Source: Synergistales bacterium
Lineage (GTDB): Bacteria; Synergistota; Synergistia; Synergistales; Aminithiophilaceae
NCBI GenBank assembly: GCA_018433595.1
Contig: JAHDQY010000022.1
Location: 78,326-142,325 of the forward strand
DNA: 64,000 nucleotides
Reading direction: 5' to 3'
How positions within the stretch are numbered: the first letter of the stretch is position 1; each line of letters starts with the position of its first letter. The notes below the pieces were generated by a model. That model saw only the letters and a list, made by a program, of their open reading frames with translations, did not search any database and was not told the origin of the DNA. The translations under genes and the position numbers were made by a program. Shown here in pieces: positions 51,888-59,869 of this stretch.

Positions 51888-52508
51888 ATGGAGCGGGAAG
51901 ATCTCAACAGCATCCAGCTTGACGCCCTCCGCGAGGTGGGAAACATCGGAGCCGGCCATGCCGCGACGGCGCTCTCGGGCCTGCTCAATCGTCCCGTCGG
52001 CATGGCTGTCCCTCAGGCGCGGCTTGTTCCCATCTACGATCTGCCTCAGCTTTACGGGGCGGCGGAATCTCTCATCTGTGCCGTTCTCGTCCGGGCCGAA
52101 GGGGATTTTTCCTGCAACCTCGTCTTCATGATGGAAGAAGAAAAGGCCCTGGAGCTTGCCGATCTTCTTGTCGGCGCCTTCTGCTGTGACGACGAGGAGA
52201 TGCTTCACCAGCTTCGGGACAGCGCGCTCTCCGAGGTGGGCAACATCGTCCTGGGTGCCTTCGTCAACTCCCTGAGCGCCTTCACGGGATTTCCTCTGCC
52301 CGTCTCCGTGCCTGCCATCGCTCATGACATGCTCGGTGCCTTGCTGGACGTCATTGTGGCGATCTACGGCATTTCAGGCGATGTGGCTCTTGTGGTCCAG
52401 ACGGCTCTGGCCGTCAAGGGAATCGACGGAGAGCTGGGAGGCCATATCCTGATGGTGCCCGATCCAGGCAAGTTGCCCATTCTCTTAGGGAAGCTAGGGG
52501 TGCTCTAG
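51888..52508 (+). CDS. cheC: CheY-P phosphatase CheC
   Basis: The 206-residue protein has both active-site helices of CheC: LDALREVGNIGAGHAATAL near the N-terminus and DSALSEVGNIVLGAFVNSL near 110, each with the D/S-xxx-E-xx-N pattern. CheC dephosphorylates CheY-P and binds CheD. The ATG at 51888 is 7 bases after TAGGGA. It is coupled to cheD, as in Bacillus and Thermotoga. Confidence 0.94.
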   Translation: MEREDLNSIQLDALREVGNIGAGHAATALSGLLNRPVGMAVPQARLVPIYDLPQLYGAAESLICAVLVRAEGDFSCNLVFMMEEEKALELADLLVGAFCCDDEEMLHQLRDSALSEVGNIVLGAFVNSLSAFTGFPLPVSVPAIAHDMLGALLDVIVAIYGISGDVALVVQTALAVKGIDGELGGHILMVPDPGKLPILLGKLGVL

Positions 52509-52511
52509 GCG

Positions 52512-53003
52512 ATGAAGCCTCAATCCGTTCACGTCGGTATGGCAGAGCTTGTCGCCCTGCGCCATCCGGCCCTTCTTGTCACGCTGGGGCTGGGCTCCTG
52601 CATCGGCCTCGTGCTCTATGACGAAGCCAATCGCATCGCCGGGCTGGTTCACATCATGCTGCCCGACAGTCGCCAGAGCCGTAACGAGACGAAGCCGGGC
52701 AAGTTCGCCGACACGGCATTGCCGGCGCTTCTTGCGGAGCTGAACAAGCTGGGTGCCAGCCGTTCCCGCCTGAAGGCCAAGATGGCCGGAGGAGCCCAGA
52801 TGTTCAATCTTCCCGGATCGGGCCAGGGACTTTTGGCCGTCGGCAACCGCAATATCGAGGCGACGAAAAATCTTTTAGCGCAGCTTAATATTCCCCTTGT
52901 CGCCTCCGACACAGGAGGGAACAAGGGCCGCAGCATCGAATTCAGCACGGAAACCTGGGTTTTGACCGTCAAAACTCTCGGGAAGAGCGTGCAGATGCTT
53001 TGA
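52512..53003 (+). CDS. cheD: Chemoreceptor glutamine deamidase CheD
   Basis: CheD deamidates receptor glutamines and interacts with CheC. The catalytic residues by family spacing are Thr24, Cys30 (LGLGSCIGLVLYD) and His47 (GLVHIMLPDS); the spacings of 6 and 17 match the Thermotoga enzyme. The protein is 163 residues. It follows cheC by 3 bases. Confidence 0.95.
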   Translation: MKPQSVHVGMAELVALRHPALLVTLGLGSCIGLVLYDEANRIAGLVHIMLPDSRQSRNETKPGKFADTALPALLAELNKLGASRSRLKAKMAGGAQMFNLPGSGQGLLAVGNRNIEATKNLLAQLNIPLVASDTGGNKGRSIEFSTETWVLTVKTLGKSVQML

Positions 53004-53021
53004 TGAAGGAAGGAGGCCGTC

Positions 53022-54077
53022 ATGGAGAATTTCGTTGCCGAAGAAGACCGGGAGAAGAAGGATCTCTCCGTAGACGAAGTGGACGAGGCGGCTTCTGAGC
53101 TTTGCGGGCTTTTAGGTTGTTCCCCCGAGGAGGTTCGGGCCGCCGTCAGCCTGACGGGAGGCGAGCTGGGGAAGGCCCTGGCCTTTCTTCAGTCCGTGCT
53201 TCCCTCGGCCATTGCCGTCAAGGGAGCTTTCGAGGGGCGGCGCAACAGCGATCCGGCCGGAGCCTTTTGCCTCGTCGCCGAGGGAGCTTCAGGCAGGCAG
53301 ATCCGCCTGACTCTCTGGGTCGGTTACCAGCGTCTCCCTGCCTCCTTCTCCGTGGAGGCTGACTGGGAGGCCGTCAAGCTCTCCCTGGAGGAAATCGCCC
53401 TGCCTCCCGACAAAGGGTTCTATCGGGGCATGGAAAAACTCCTCACGGAACGTCTCGATCCCACCTCGATCAATCGGCTCTTCCGAGGGGAAGAATCCCT
53501 GGAAGCCTTCTCGGAGCGCCTTCAAGAGGCGATCTCCAATCACCTCCGGAGCGATGTCTTCCTTCGACTTCATCTCGAAACCTTCAATCGCGTCCGCCTC
53601 GAACAGGGAGGACTTCTGCCCTCCGACGAGGAGGAAGCGAAGGAGAAACCCGAAGATTCCCAGCGATTGGCTCCGGCGACTCTGGAGAACCTGTGGATCC
53701 GCTGCCGCCCCGTCCTGGATCCCGCCAAAGGGAAAGCCCTCTCCCAAATCAGGAAAGGCGATCGCCTTCACGTCATTTTCGAGGACCAGCCCGGCCTGCC
53801 CGGTCTTGTCGCAAAAATGATGCTCCGCAGCAGCCCTGAGTCCGTCTATTCCGTGTCGAGCGTTTCGAAGAGTCCGGCCGGCGATTACCTGATCGAGCTT
53901 GACCTTTCCGAAGGCGTCATCGGCGTCTTCAAGCAGACGGAAGATCTTCGCGTCCGCACGGCGTCGCCCTTCTCATATGTCGAGAGACAGAAACTGCCGC
54001 GCAGGGAACTTCTCTTTATCTATCTCGGAGCAGGGGTGCTGTTGCTCGTTTTCCTCCTTCTTTGGCTTCTGCGCTGA
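53022..54077 (+). CDS. Unknown membrane-anchored protein between cheD and the flagellar sigma factor
   Basis: I do not recognise this 351-residue protein. The N-terminus (1-70) is acidic and includes a short UBA-like helical run (LCGLLGCSPEEVRAAVSLTGG). A central mixed domain (70-210) is followed by an acidic linker (DEEEAKEKPEDSQ) and a beta-rich domain (225-320). The C-terminus has one membrane helix at about 330-349 (YLGAGVLLLVFLLLWLL) with nothing after it but one Arg, so it looks tail-anchored with the body in the cytoplasm. GGAGG lies upstream. It stands between cheD and sigD. Confidence 0.75.
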   Translation: MENFVAEEDREKKDLSVDEVDEAASELCGLLGCSPEEVRAAVSLTGGELGKALAFLQSVLPSAIAVKGAFEGRRNSDPAGAFCLVAEGASGRQIRLTLWVGYQRLPASFSVEADWEAVKLSLEEIALPPDKGFYRGMEKLLTERLDPTSINRLFRGEESLEAFSERLQEAISNHLRSDVFLRLHLETFNRVRLEQGGLLPSDEEEAKEKPEDSQRLAPATLENLWIRCRPVLDPAKGKALSQIRKGDRLHVIFEDQPGLPGLVAKMMLRSSPESVYSVSSVSKSPAGDYLIELDLSEGVIGVFKQTEDLRVRTASPFSYVERQKLPRRELLFIYLGAGVLLLVFLLLWLLR

Positions 54078-54088
54078 GGTGAGACCTC

Positions 54089-54832
54089 TTGAGCCGTGAG
54101 AAAGACCAGGAGCTCTGGAACGTCTATGAGTCGGACCCGTCGCCGGAAAACCGTGACAGACTGGTGGCCCGGTACCTGCCGCTTGTGCGCTATGTGGCCT
54201 CGAGAATGGCCCTTGTGCCGCCTCCCGGTCTCGACTACGAAGACCTCCTGAGTTTCGGCGTTTTCGGCCTTCTCGATGCGATGGACCGTTTCGACCGGAA
54301 AAAGGGGTTTGTCTTTCAGACCTTTGCCGTTCCCCGCATCCGGGGAGCGATTCTCGATGAACTGCGACGCTATGACTGGATCTCCCGTTCGGGGCGGGAG
54401 AAACTCTCCCGGCTGGAGGAGGTCTCGGGGCGTCTTTATCAGTCCAAGGGCAGCGTCGATGAAAGAGAACTCATGAAAGCCCTCGATATGGACGAAAAGA
54501 GCTATAGGGAGCTTTTGGAGATCGCCGGAAGGACCTACCTCGTCTCTCTCGATGATGTGATCGCCCTTGAGGAGGGGGATGTCCTTCGGGGGTCGGCTAT
54601 CGCCGACGATCTGCCCGATGCCCAAAGCCTCCTCGAACAGGAAGAGGATCGGCGGCGCGTGGCGTCGGCTCTTGAGGAGCTTCCGGAGAGGGAGCGCCTT
54701 CTTCTTTCTCTTTACTACTACGAGGGGCTTACCCTCAAGGAGATCGGTCAGGTCCTGGGTGTTACGGAGTCACGCGTTTCCCAGCTTCACGGCAAAGCTC
54801 TCGCTGCTCTCCGCGGGCGGCTGCGTTCATGA
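54089..54832 (+). CDS. fliA: Flagellar sigma factor FliA/SigD (sigma-28)
   Basis: This group 3 sigma factor would drive late flagellar and chemotaxis genes. The 247 residues show region 2 with VARYLPLVRYVASRM and LLSFGVFGLLDAMDRFD, then FAVPRIRGAILDELRRYDW, which are typical of the WhiG/FliA/SigD family, and region 4 with RERLLLSLYYYEGLTLKEIGQVLGVTESRVSQLH split over about 210-243. Start is TTG 54089 after GAGGTGAG. It closes the chemotaxis run as sigD does in Bacillus. No flgM anti-sigma gene is nearby. Confidence 0.93.
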   Translation: MSREKDQELWNVYESDPSPENRDRLVARYLPLVRYVASRMALVPPPGLDYEDLLSFGVFGLLDAMDRFDRKKGFVFQTFAVPRIRGAILDELRRYDWISRSGREKLSRLEEVSGRLYQSKGSVDERELMKALDMDEKSYRELLEIAGRTYLVSLDDVIALEEGDVLRGSAIADDLPDAQSLLEQEEDRRRVASALEELPERERLLLSLYYYEGLTLKEIGQVLGVTESRVSQLHGKALAALRGRLRS

Positions 54833-56424
54833 CAGAAGGAGGCGATCTCTTGGAGAAGACGGGTGTGCGATTCGAGGAGCGCGAGGATGGCATCTACCTT
54901 ATCTTGGACCCGGCTCAGGACCTTGCCCTTCCCGATCTTCTCGAACTTGTCAAGGCACAGGGTATCGAAGACTGCGACGAGGAGGCCCTTCGGAAAGCTC
55001 TGGACGAAAAAAAGGGAAGGCCCGTACGTGTTGCCGAAAAGCAGGAGCCGGCGCAGGTGCACGTCCGCAAGAGCGAGGACGCCATGAGAGCCGAGATCTA
55101 TCTTTCTCCGCCCAGGGGAAAGGCCCCCTGGCCGACGGAGGAGCAGATCCGGGCCGCTCTCGCCGAAGAGAAGATCGTTCACGGCATCAGGGAGGAAACT
55201 CTGCGTCTGCTGATCTCTCCGGGTGCCGAAGAGCAGTGGCTGGCTGTGGCCGAGGGGCAGGCGCCCGTCGATGGGGAGGACGGCAGCCTCGTCTTCAAGA
55301 TCGAATCGACGGTGGCCCGTGACCTTGACGCCGCCAAGATCGACCTCCGGGACATGGGAGCCATCGTCAATATCACGAAGGGGACGGAGATCCTCGAGAA
55401 AACCCCGCCTACCGAGGCCATCGACGGCATGGATGTTCTCGGCCGCGTCGTCAAGGCCCGCAGAGGGCGTGATCCGAGGATTCCGACCGGTTCCAATACC
55501 CGCCTTTCCGAAGACGGTCTACACCTTTACGCCGATGCCGACGGGCATCTCTCCGTCAAGGACGACAAGGTTTCCGTGCTCCCTCTCTTTCAGGTCGCCG
55601 GTGATGTCGATTTCAGTGTCGGCAATATCGATTTTCTGGGTGCCGTGGAGATCAAGGGGACGGTTCGGGAGGACTTCGTCGTCAAATCAGGAGGAGATAT
55701 CGTCATCAAAGGCGTCGTCGAAGGAGCGACCCTTGAAAGCCAGGGCGACATGAACATCATGGTCGGCGTTCGGGGCATGGGAAAGGCGATGCTCCGCTGC
55801 AAGGGAAATCTCCGGGCCGGCTACCTGGACCAGTGCAACGTCCACTGCGATCACGATGTCGTCATCGAAAAGGGGGCTCTCCGCCACTCTCAGATCGCCT
55901 GCCGCGGCAAAGTCCTCGTCATGAACGACAAAAAAGGACAGATCGTGGGCGGCAAGATCCAGGCCGGAACCGAGGTCCGCTGCGTTTCTCTCGGCAGTGA
56001 GATGGGGACGCGGACGCAGGTCTCCGTCGGTTTCGCTCCGGAACTCGTAGAGGAGAGAAAACAGCAGATGGCGACCCTCAAGGAGATAACGGACAAGCTC
56101 CAGGAGATCAAAAACAACATCACCTTCCTGAAGAAACTGGAGGAGAAAGGGGGCCTCGACGAGGCGCGCCGGGCCCTTCTCGTCAAATTGACGAAGGCCC
56201 GTTTCCAGATCGAGGCTCAGCAGGGGATCATCAACGAGCGGCTGACCGCTCTTGAAGGGGAAATCGAGAAGTGCCGTCAGGAAGGAATCGTCCGCGTGCG
56301 GGGAGCCTGTTACCCTGGCGTGACCATCTCGATTCGGGGGATTGCCTATGTCGTTCGAGAGGAAATGAAGTTCATCCGTTTTCTTCTCGACCAGGGAGAA
56401 GTTCGAGCTCTGCCCTTCAACTGA
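54829..56424 (+). CDS. fapA: FapA family protein (DUF342)
   Basis: This 531-residue protein has the N-terminal FapA domain (about 90-220, with EKTPPTEAIDGMDVLG near 185) and a right-handed beta-helix-like polymer-forming stretch (about 230-400) with short repeats such as GDVDFSVGNIDFLGAVEIKG and GDIVIKGVVEGATLES. A coiled coil follows (405-490). Relatives bind c-di-GMP or act as cell-envelope scaffolds. It overlaps the sigma gene by 4 bases, an arrangement also seen in other bacteria. Confidence 0.88.
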   Translation: MTEGGDLLEKTGVRFEEREDGIYLILDPAQDLALPDLLELVKAQGIEDCDEEALRKALDEKKGRPVRVAEKQEPAQVHVRKSEDAMRAEIYLSPPRGKAPWPTEEQIRAALAEEKIVHGIREETLRLLISPGAEEQWLAVAEGQAPVDGEDGSLVFKIESTVARDLDAAKIDLRDMGAIVNITKGTEILEKTPPTEAIDGMDVLGRVVKARRGRDPRIPTGSNTRLSEDGLHLYADADGHLSVKDDKVSVLPLFQVAGDVDFSVGNIDFLGAVEIKGTVREDFVVKSGGDIVIKGVVEGATLESQGDMNIMVGVRGMGKAMLRCKGNLRAGYLDQCNVHCDHDVVIEKGALRHSQIACRGKVLVMNDKKGQIVGGKIQAGTEVRCVSLGSEMGTRTQVSVGFAPELVEERKQQMATLKEITDKLQEIKNNITFLKKLEEKGGLDEARRALLVKLTKARFQIEAQQGIINERLTALEGEIEKCRQEGIVRVRGACYPGVTISIRGIAYVVREEMKFIRFLLDQGEVRALPFN

Positions 56425-56443
56425 AGCTCGAAGGAGGTGTCCC

Positions 56444-56734
56444 ATGATCCGACCGGTCGAATTGCAGCTTTCGCTCTGGCGGGTGGAGGAGACGACCCAT
56501 CGCAGGAGTCCTGAGGCCGCACCGGCACAGGCTCTTCAGGACGAAGAGATCAGCGAGGAAAGACGTCTTCGTGATCGCCAGGTCCAATCGACGGACTCGA
56601 CGGAAGGCAGACGGATCGGCGATGAGAATCGGGGACGGCAGGAGCGCGAACAAGGACGTCGTCGTGCACCTCACCGGGAAAAGGCTGCAACCGAGAGGAC
56701 CGACGATGAAGGGGGGCTCGACCTGATGGCCTGA
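56444..56734 (+). CDS. Small, highly charged protein of unknown function
   Basis: This 96-residue protein is unrecognised. It begins MIRPVELQLSLWRVEETTHR, and the rest is mostly Arg, Glu, Gln and Asp with few hydrophobic residues, which predicts disorder. GGAGG lies before the ATG and its reading frame keeps the local codon use. It is between fapA and another unknown gene in the same direction. Confidence 0.55.
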   Translation: MIRPVELQLSLWRVEETTHRRSPEAAPAQALQDEEISEERRLRDRQVQSTDSTEGRRIGDENRGRQEREQGRRRAPHREKAATERTDDEGGLDLMA

Positions 56735-56747
56735 GGAGGGCTTTTTG

Positions 56748-57302
56748 ATGGAGAAAGTCACCAGAACCCTGGGTTATATCCTGATCGAAGAGGAAAAGGA
56801 GCGTTTTCAGGGTGCCGCCATGATTACCGATTCCCGCGGCATTCCTCTCGATTTCCGCTACACCGATCCCGTACGCCCGACACGCCTGGAGCGTGTCCTC
56901 TACGGGGAGGCTCTGGAAATCTATCTCCGCGAGGAGATTCTCCTCAAAAACCTCCTGAAGGCGGTGGAGATCCGACCTCACCTCTGGCTCTGTCGCGATA
57001 GGGAGCTTCTTCAGCCCCTTGCCGATCAAGGGGTCCATCCTGTCGTCATGATCGAGCAGACCGGCTATGCCCCCCTTGAGAACGTCGGGCAGACTCAGCC
57101 TCAGGGTGAGGGGGCCTCCTTTCTCCTGCAGGCCGATCCGGTCAGCGCCCCTTTGCGTGTCACGACTCCGGAAGGCGGGCCCGGCGTTGACGACCTGGTG
57201 CCGGTTCTCCTCGAAGTGGCCCGGTCGATGGAGCTTGTCGAGCCCTTCGTGCGGATGAGGAGGGCTCTGGAGATCGTCGGGGAAGACAGACGTGACGACT
57301 GA
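56748..57302 (+). CDS. Unknown protein after fapA
   Basis: I do not recognise this 184-residue protein. It is mixed alpha/beta in appearance, has no signal peptide or membrane helix, and includes GYILIEEEKERFQGAAMITDSRG near the N-terminus and an acidic/hydrophobic C-terminal helix. GAGGAGGG is 7 bases before the ATG at 56748. It overlaps the next gene by 11 bases, so the two are coupled. Its place after fapA and sigD suggests a motility- or envelope-linked role, but that is only positional. Confidence 0.72.
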   Translation: MEKVTRTLGYILIEEEKERFQGAAMITDSRGIPLDFRYTDPVRPTRLERVLYGEALEIYLREEILLKNLLKAVEIRPHLWLCRDRELLQPLADQGVHPVVMIEQTGYAPLENVGQTQPQGEGASFLLQADPVSAPLRVTTPEGGPGVDDLVPVLLEVARSMELVEPFVRMRRALEIVGEDRRDD

Positions 57303-57903
57303 AGGGCGCTTTTCCGCCCTGACCAGTCGGCTGGCACGTTTTTTTGCGGGGAGAGTGCCTGTCCGTCAGCTGGAAATCTCTCCTCGCCCCCCTCAAGTGA
57401 CGAAGCTGAACGCTCTCCGAGCGCTTCCTTCCATCTCACGCCTTTGCCTGGAGCCTCGCGTCCGGAAGGCCCGTTGCCTGGAGTGGAGCCGCCTTGCCGT
57501 CAAGACGTCGGCCATAGGAGCGCTCCGCTGCGAAGCGGCCTGCCGTCACGTCCCCTTTGCGGGGAAAGAGGCGACTGTCCGGCAGGGAGTCAGGCCCTTT
57601 TCGGTTACCGGTCGAAAATTCGATGAGAAGCGGCTCCGGGCCCTTCCTCAGGAGCGATCCAACCGCGTCCGCTATCTAGGTGATCGTTGGAGGCCTCAGG
57701 GGGCTAGCGTTCTGGCCCTTTTCTCGCCTATAATCAAGGACAGTCTCTTTAAATCCGCTCTTGACAAACGGACGGGTTCCTTGCTTTGCTGGATGGACCC
57801 GGCTTCAAGGGCGACAGATCCCTTCTCCCTCCTTCTTCTGCGGAGGAGGGATGCCAAGGATCAGCCCCTTGAATGGCTCTGGTTCCCTTTGTCGGGGGAG
57901 TAG
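57292..57903 (+). CDS. Unknown basic protein
   Basis: I do not recognise this 203-residue, strongly basic protein. It has no signal peptide or membrane helix, and carries several cysteines (SRLCLEP, ALRCEAACRH, LLCWMD). The start is GTG 57292 within the previous gene's last codons. Codon use is less biased than in the neighbours, so the frame is less certain than others, but it fills the space and is coupled to the upstream gene. Confidence 0.55.
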   Translation: MTTEGRFSALTSRLARFFAGRVPVRQLEISPRPPQVTKLNALRALPSISRLCLEPRVRKARCLEWSRLAVKTSAIGALRCEAACRHVPFAGKEATVRQGVRPFSVTGRKFDEKRLRALPQERSNRVRYLGDRWRPQGASVLALFSPIIKDSLFKSALDKRTGSLLCWMDPASRATDPFSLLLLRRRDAKDQPLEWLWFPLSGE

Positions 57904-57906
57904 CCT

Positions 57907-57934
57907 TTGGAAGCTCCCTTGAGCAGGATAAAAT
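57907..57934 (+). promoter_or_regulatory. Sigma-70-type promoter before the S1-domain gene
   Basis: TTGGAA, a 16-base spacer and TAAAAT are immediately after the preceding stop. Transcription would start about 17 bases before the ATG at 57958, next to its GGAGGT ribosome site. Confidence 0.5.
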
Positions 57935-57957
57935 TACAGTGGAGGTCTGAAGAATTC

Positions 57958-58359
57958 ATGGTGGACGGGAACAGCTCGCTTACAGGGACGGTCAACGTCG
58001 GTGATATCGTAACCGGAACAGTGGAGCATATCGCTCCTTACGGGGCTTTTGTCCGACTCTCTACGGGACAGAAGGCCATGGTGCACATCTCCGAGCTCTC
58101 TCACCGTTATGTCAAGAAGGTGGAAGACGTCCTCGAGCTGAAGCAGGAGATACGGGCCAAGGTGATCAAGATCGACGAAAAAGGCCGTATTGACCTCTCC
58201 CTGAAGAGCCTTGAGGCCCCGGAGCCGCCGAAGCGGACGACGGAAGAGGATTTTGAGAAACGGCTCTCCCTCTTCCTCAAGAGCAGCGATCAGAAGATCG
58301 CCGACTTGAACAGCAAGATGAAGGACGCCCGCGGCGGCAGGCGCAAAGGCCGTAAATAG
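57958..58359 (+). CDS. S1 RNA-binding domain protein (YugI/general stress 13-like)
   Basis: The 133-residue protein is one S1 domain plus a basic tail. VGDIVTGTVEHIAPYGAFVRL then AMVHISELSHRYVKKVEDVL and VKIDEKGRIDLSLK match the fold, and the tail ends in a GGRRKGRK run. Relatives bind RNA or ribosomes. GGAGGT lies 11 bases before ATG 57958. Confidence 0.88.
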   Translation: MVDGNSSLTGTVNVGDIVTGTVEHIAPYGAFVRLSTGQKAMVHISELSHRYVKKVEDVLELKQEIRAKVIKIDEKGRIDLSLKSLEAPEPPKRTTEEDFEKRLSLFLKSSDQKIADLNSKMKDARGGRRKGRK

Positions 58360-58362
58360 GGG

Positions 58363-58956
58363 ATGACCTACCGGTTTCCCGAGGGGGCTCGTCGCCCCCT
58401 TTTTCCTTTTTCGCCACCGACGGCCCTCGAAAGAGAGATTCTGGCCCGACAGATGTCGGCCCGCCGTTTCGACGGTTCGCTCGTCCTCTCGGTGGTCCGC
58501 CGCTGTCGGTGGGGTTACCCTCAGGTGATCCTTTGCGCCCCCCTGGGGCCGAAGGGCCCCTTCCCCACCTCTTTCTGGCTGACCTGCCCCCATTTGGACC
58601 GAGTCTGCGCCGCCTTGGAGGCCGAAGGTGCCGTGAGAGGGCTGGAATCTTTCCTGGTCTCCCGCTACCCCGAGTGGGTCGCCTTCCACGAGGAACAGAT
58701 TCTCTTGCGCCTTGCCCTGTTGGGCGGGCGCGGGTCTTTCCTCCGCCGCTTCAGGCCTCGTCTGTGGGAAGGGTTCCGCGGCGGCGTGGGAGGCATTCGG
58801 CTTCAGGAAAAGCCTCATGTCAAGTGCCTTCACCTTCAGGTGGCCTCCTGGCTGGGTCAGGGACGGCATCCTGGAGAGGCTTGGCTCGCCGGGCATCTGA
58901 AGAGACTTGATTGTGACGATCCCGAGAGTCACCCCTGCGGAGGTGATCCATTGTGA
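58363..58956 (+). CDS. DUF501 family protein
   Basis: This is a 197-residue protein of the DUF501 family. Family-like segments are RRCRWGYPQVILCAPL, PFPTSFWLTCPHL and a C-terminal VKCLHLQVASWL with HPGEAWL. The function is unknown. DUF501 genes are often next to ppx/gppA, as here, where it overlaps the gppA start by 4 bases. Confidence 0.85.
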   Translation: MTYRFPEGARRPLFPFSPPTALEREILARQMSARRFDGSLVLSVVRRCRWGYPQVILCAPLGPKGPFPTSFWLTCPHLDRVCAALEAEGAVRGLESFLVSRYPEWVAFHEEQILLRLALLGGRGSFLRRFRPRLWEGFRGGVGGIRLQEKPHVKCLHLQVASWLGQGRHPGEAWLAGHLKRLDCDDPESHPCGGDPL

Positions 58957-59855
58957 GAGTTGCCGTCGTCGACCTGGGATCCAATTCGGTCCGCTCCCTT
59001 ACCGTTGAAATGGAAAGGGGGAGGCTGCATTTTGTTGACGGGACGTCGACGATCACGCGCCTGACTGAAGGGATCGGCCAAGAAGGCTTCCTGGTGCGCC
59101 CCGAGGCTCTCGAGCGTACCATCGGGAGCCTCGGGGACCTGAAACGGCGCCTTTCCGATCAGTCCGTGGCTCCCGAGGCGAGGGCCTTTTTCGCCACGGA
59201 ATCCCTCCGTGCCGCCTCCGAGGTGCAGGAGATTCTTCCCAGACTGGAAGAGGCGGCGGGCCTTCCGCTCCAGATCATCTCAGGAGAAGAGGAGGCCCGT
59301 CTGAGCGCTCAGGGCGTCCTCCTGGGCGGACTGGAGGCAGAAGGGGTTTTCGACCTCGGCGGGGGAAGTCTTGAGATCATCGCCGAGGAGCCCTGCTCCT
59401 TCCCCTTGGGGGCGGTCCGTCTCACCGGACTTTTCGGCGAAAACCGCACGGCGATGGCCCGGCATATCCTGGAGACGCTGAGAGTCGCCGCGCTGCCTCC
59501 GGTGAGGACCCTGGCCGGCGTCGGCGGAACGTCGTCGGCTCTGGCCATGATGCTTCGCTCCTACCCCCGTGAAATCTACCACCCCTCTCTCACTCACGGT
59601 TGCCCCATCTCCCGCTTTCAGGTTCAGCTCATGAACCGCGATCTCGCCGCCCTCAGCCTCGAAGAACGGCGGAACGTCGTCGGGCTGGAGGCGAAGCGCG
59701 CCGATATCATCGTCGCCGGCCTGACCGTTATTGAAACGCTTCTGGCTCATTGGGGGCTGACGTCGTACCGACACAGCGAATGCGATCTCCTCTGGGGAAT
59801 GGCTCAGCGAGTAGCCGACGCATTGGGCTTTTCCCCTCAGGGGGTGCTCTTTTGA
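58953..59855 (+). CDS. Ppx/GppA family phosphatase
   Basis: The 300-residue protein has an actin-like fold typical of exopolyphosphatase and pppGpp phosphatase. VVDLGSNSVRSLTVE at the N-terminus is the first phosphate-binding loop, and VFDLGGGSLEI near 130 is the second. ISGEEEARL is also typical. It lacks the extra C-terminal domains of larger Ppx proteins. Whether it cleaves polyphosphate or pppGpp cannot be settled. Start is GTG 58953. Confidence 0.9.
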   Translation: MRVAVVDLGSNSVRSLTVEMERGRLHFVDGTSTITRLTEGIGQEGFLVRPEALERTIGSLGDLKRRLSDQSVAPEARAFFATESLRAASEVQEILPRLEEAAGLPLQIISGEEEARLSAQGVLLGGLEAEGVFDLGGGSLEIIAEEPCSFPLGAVRLTGLFGENRTAMARHILETLRVAALPPVRTLAGVGGTSSALAMMLRSYPREIYHPSLTHGCPISRFQVQLMNRDLAALSLEERRNVVGLEAKRADIIVAGLTVIETLLAHWGLTSYRHSECDLLWGMAQRVADALGFSPQGVLF

Positions 59856-59869
59856 AGGAGGTTCAAGCC

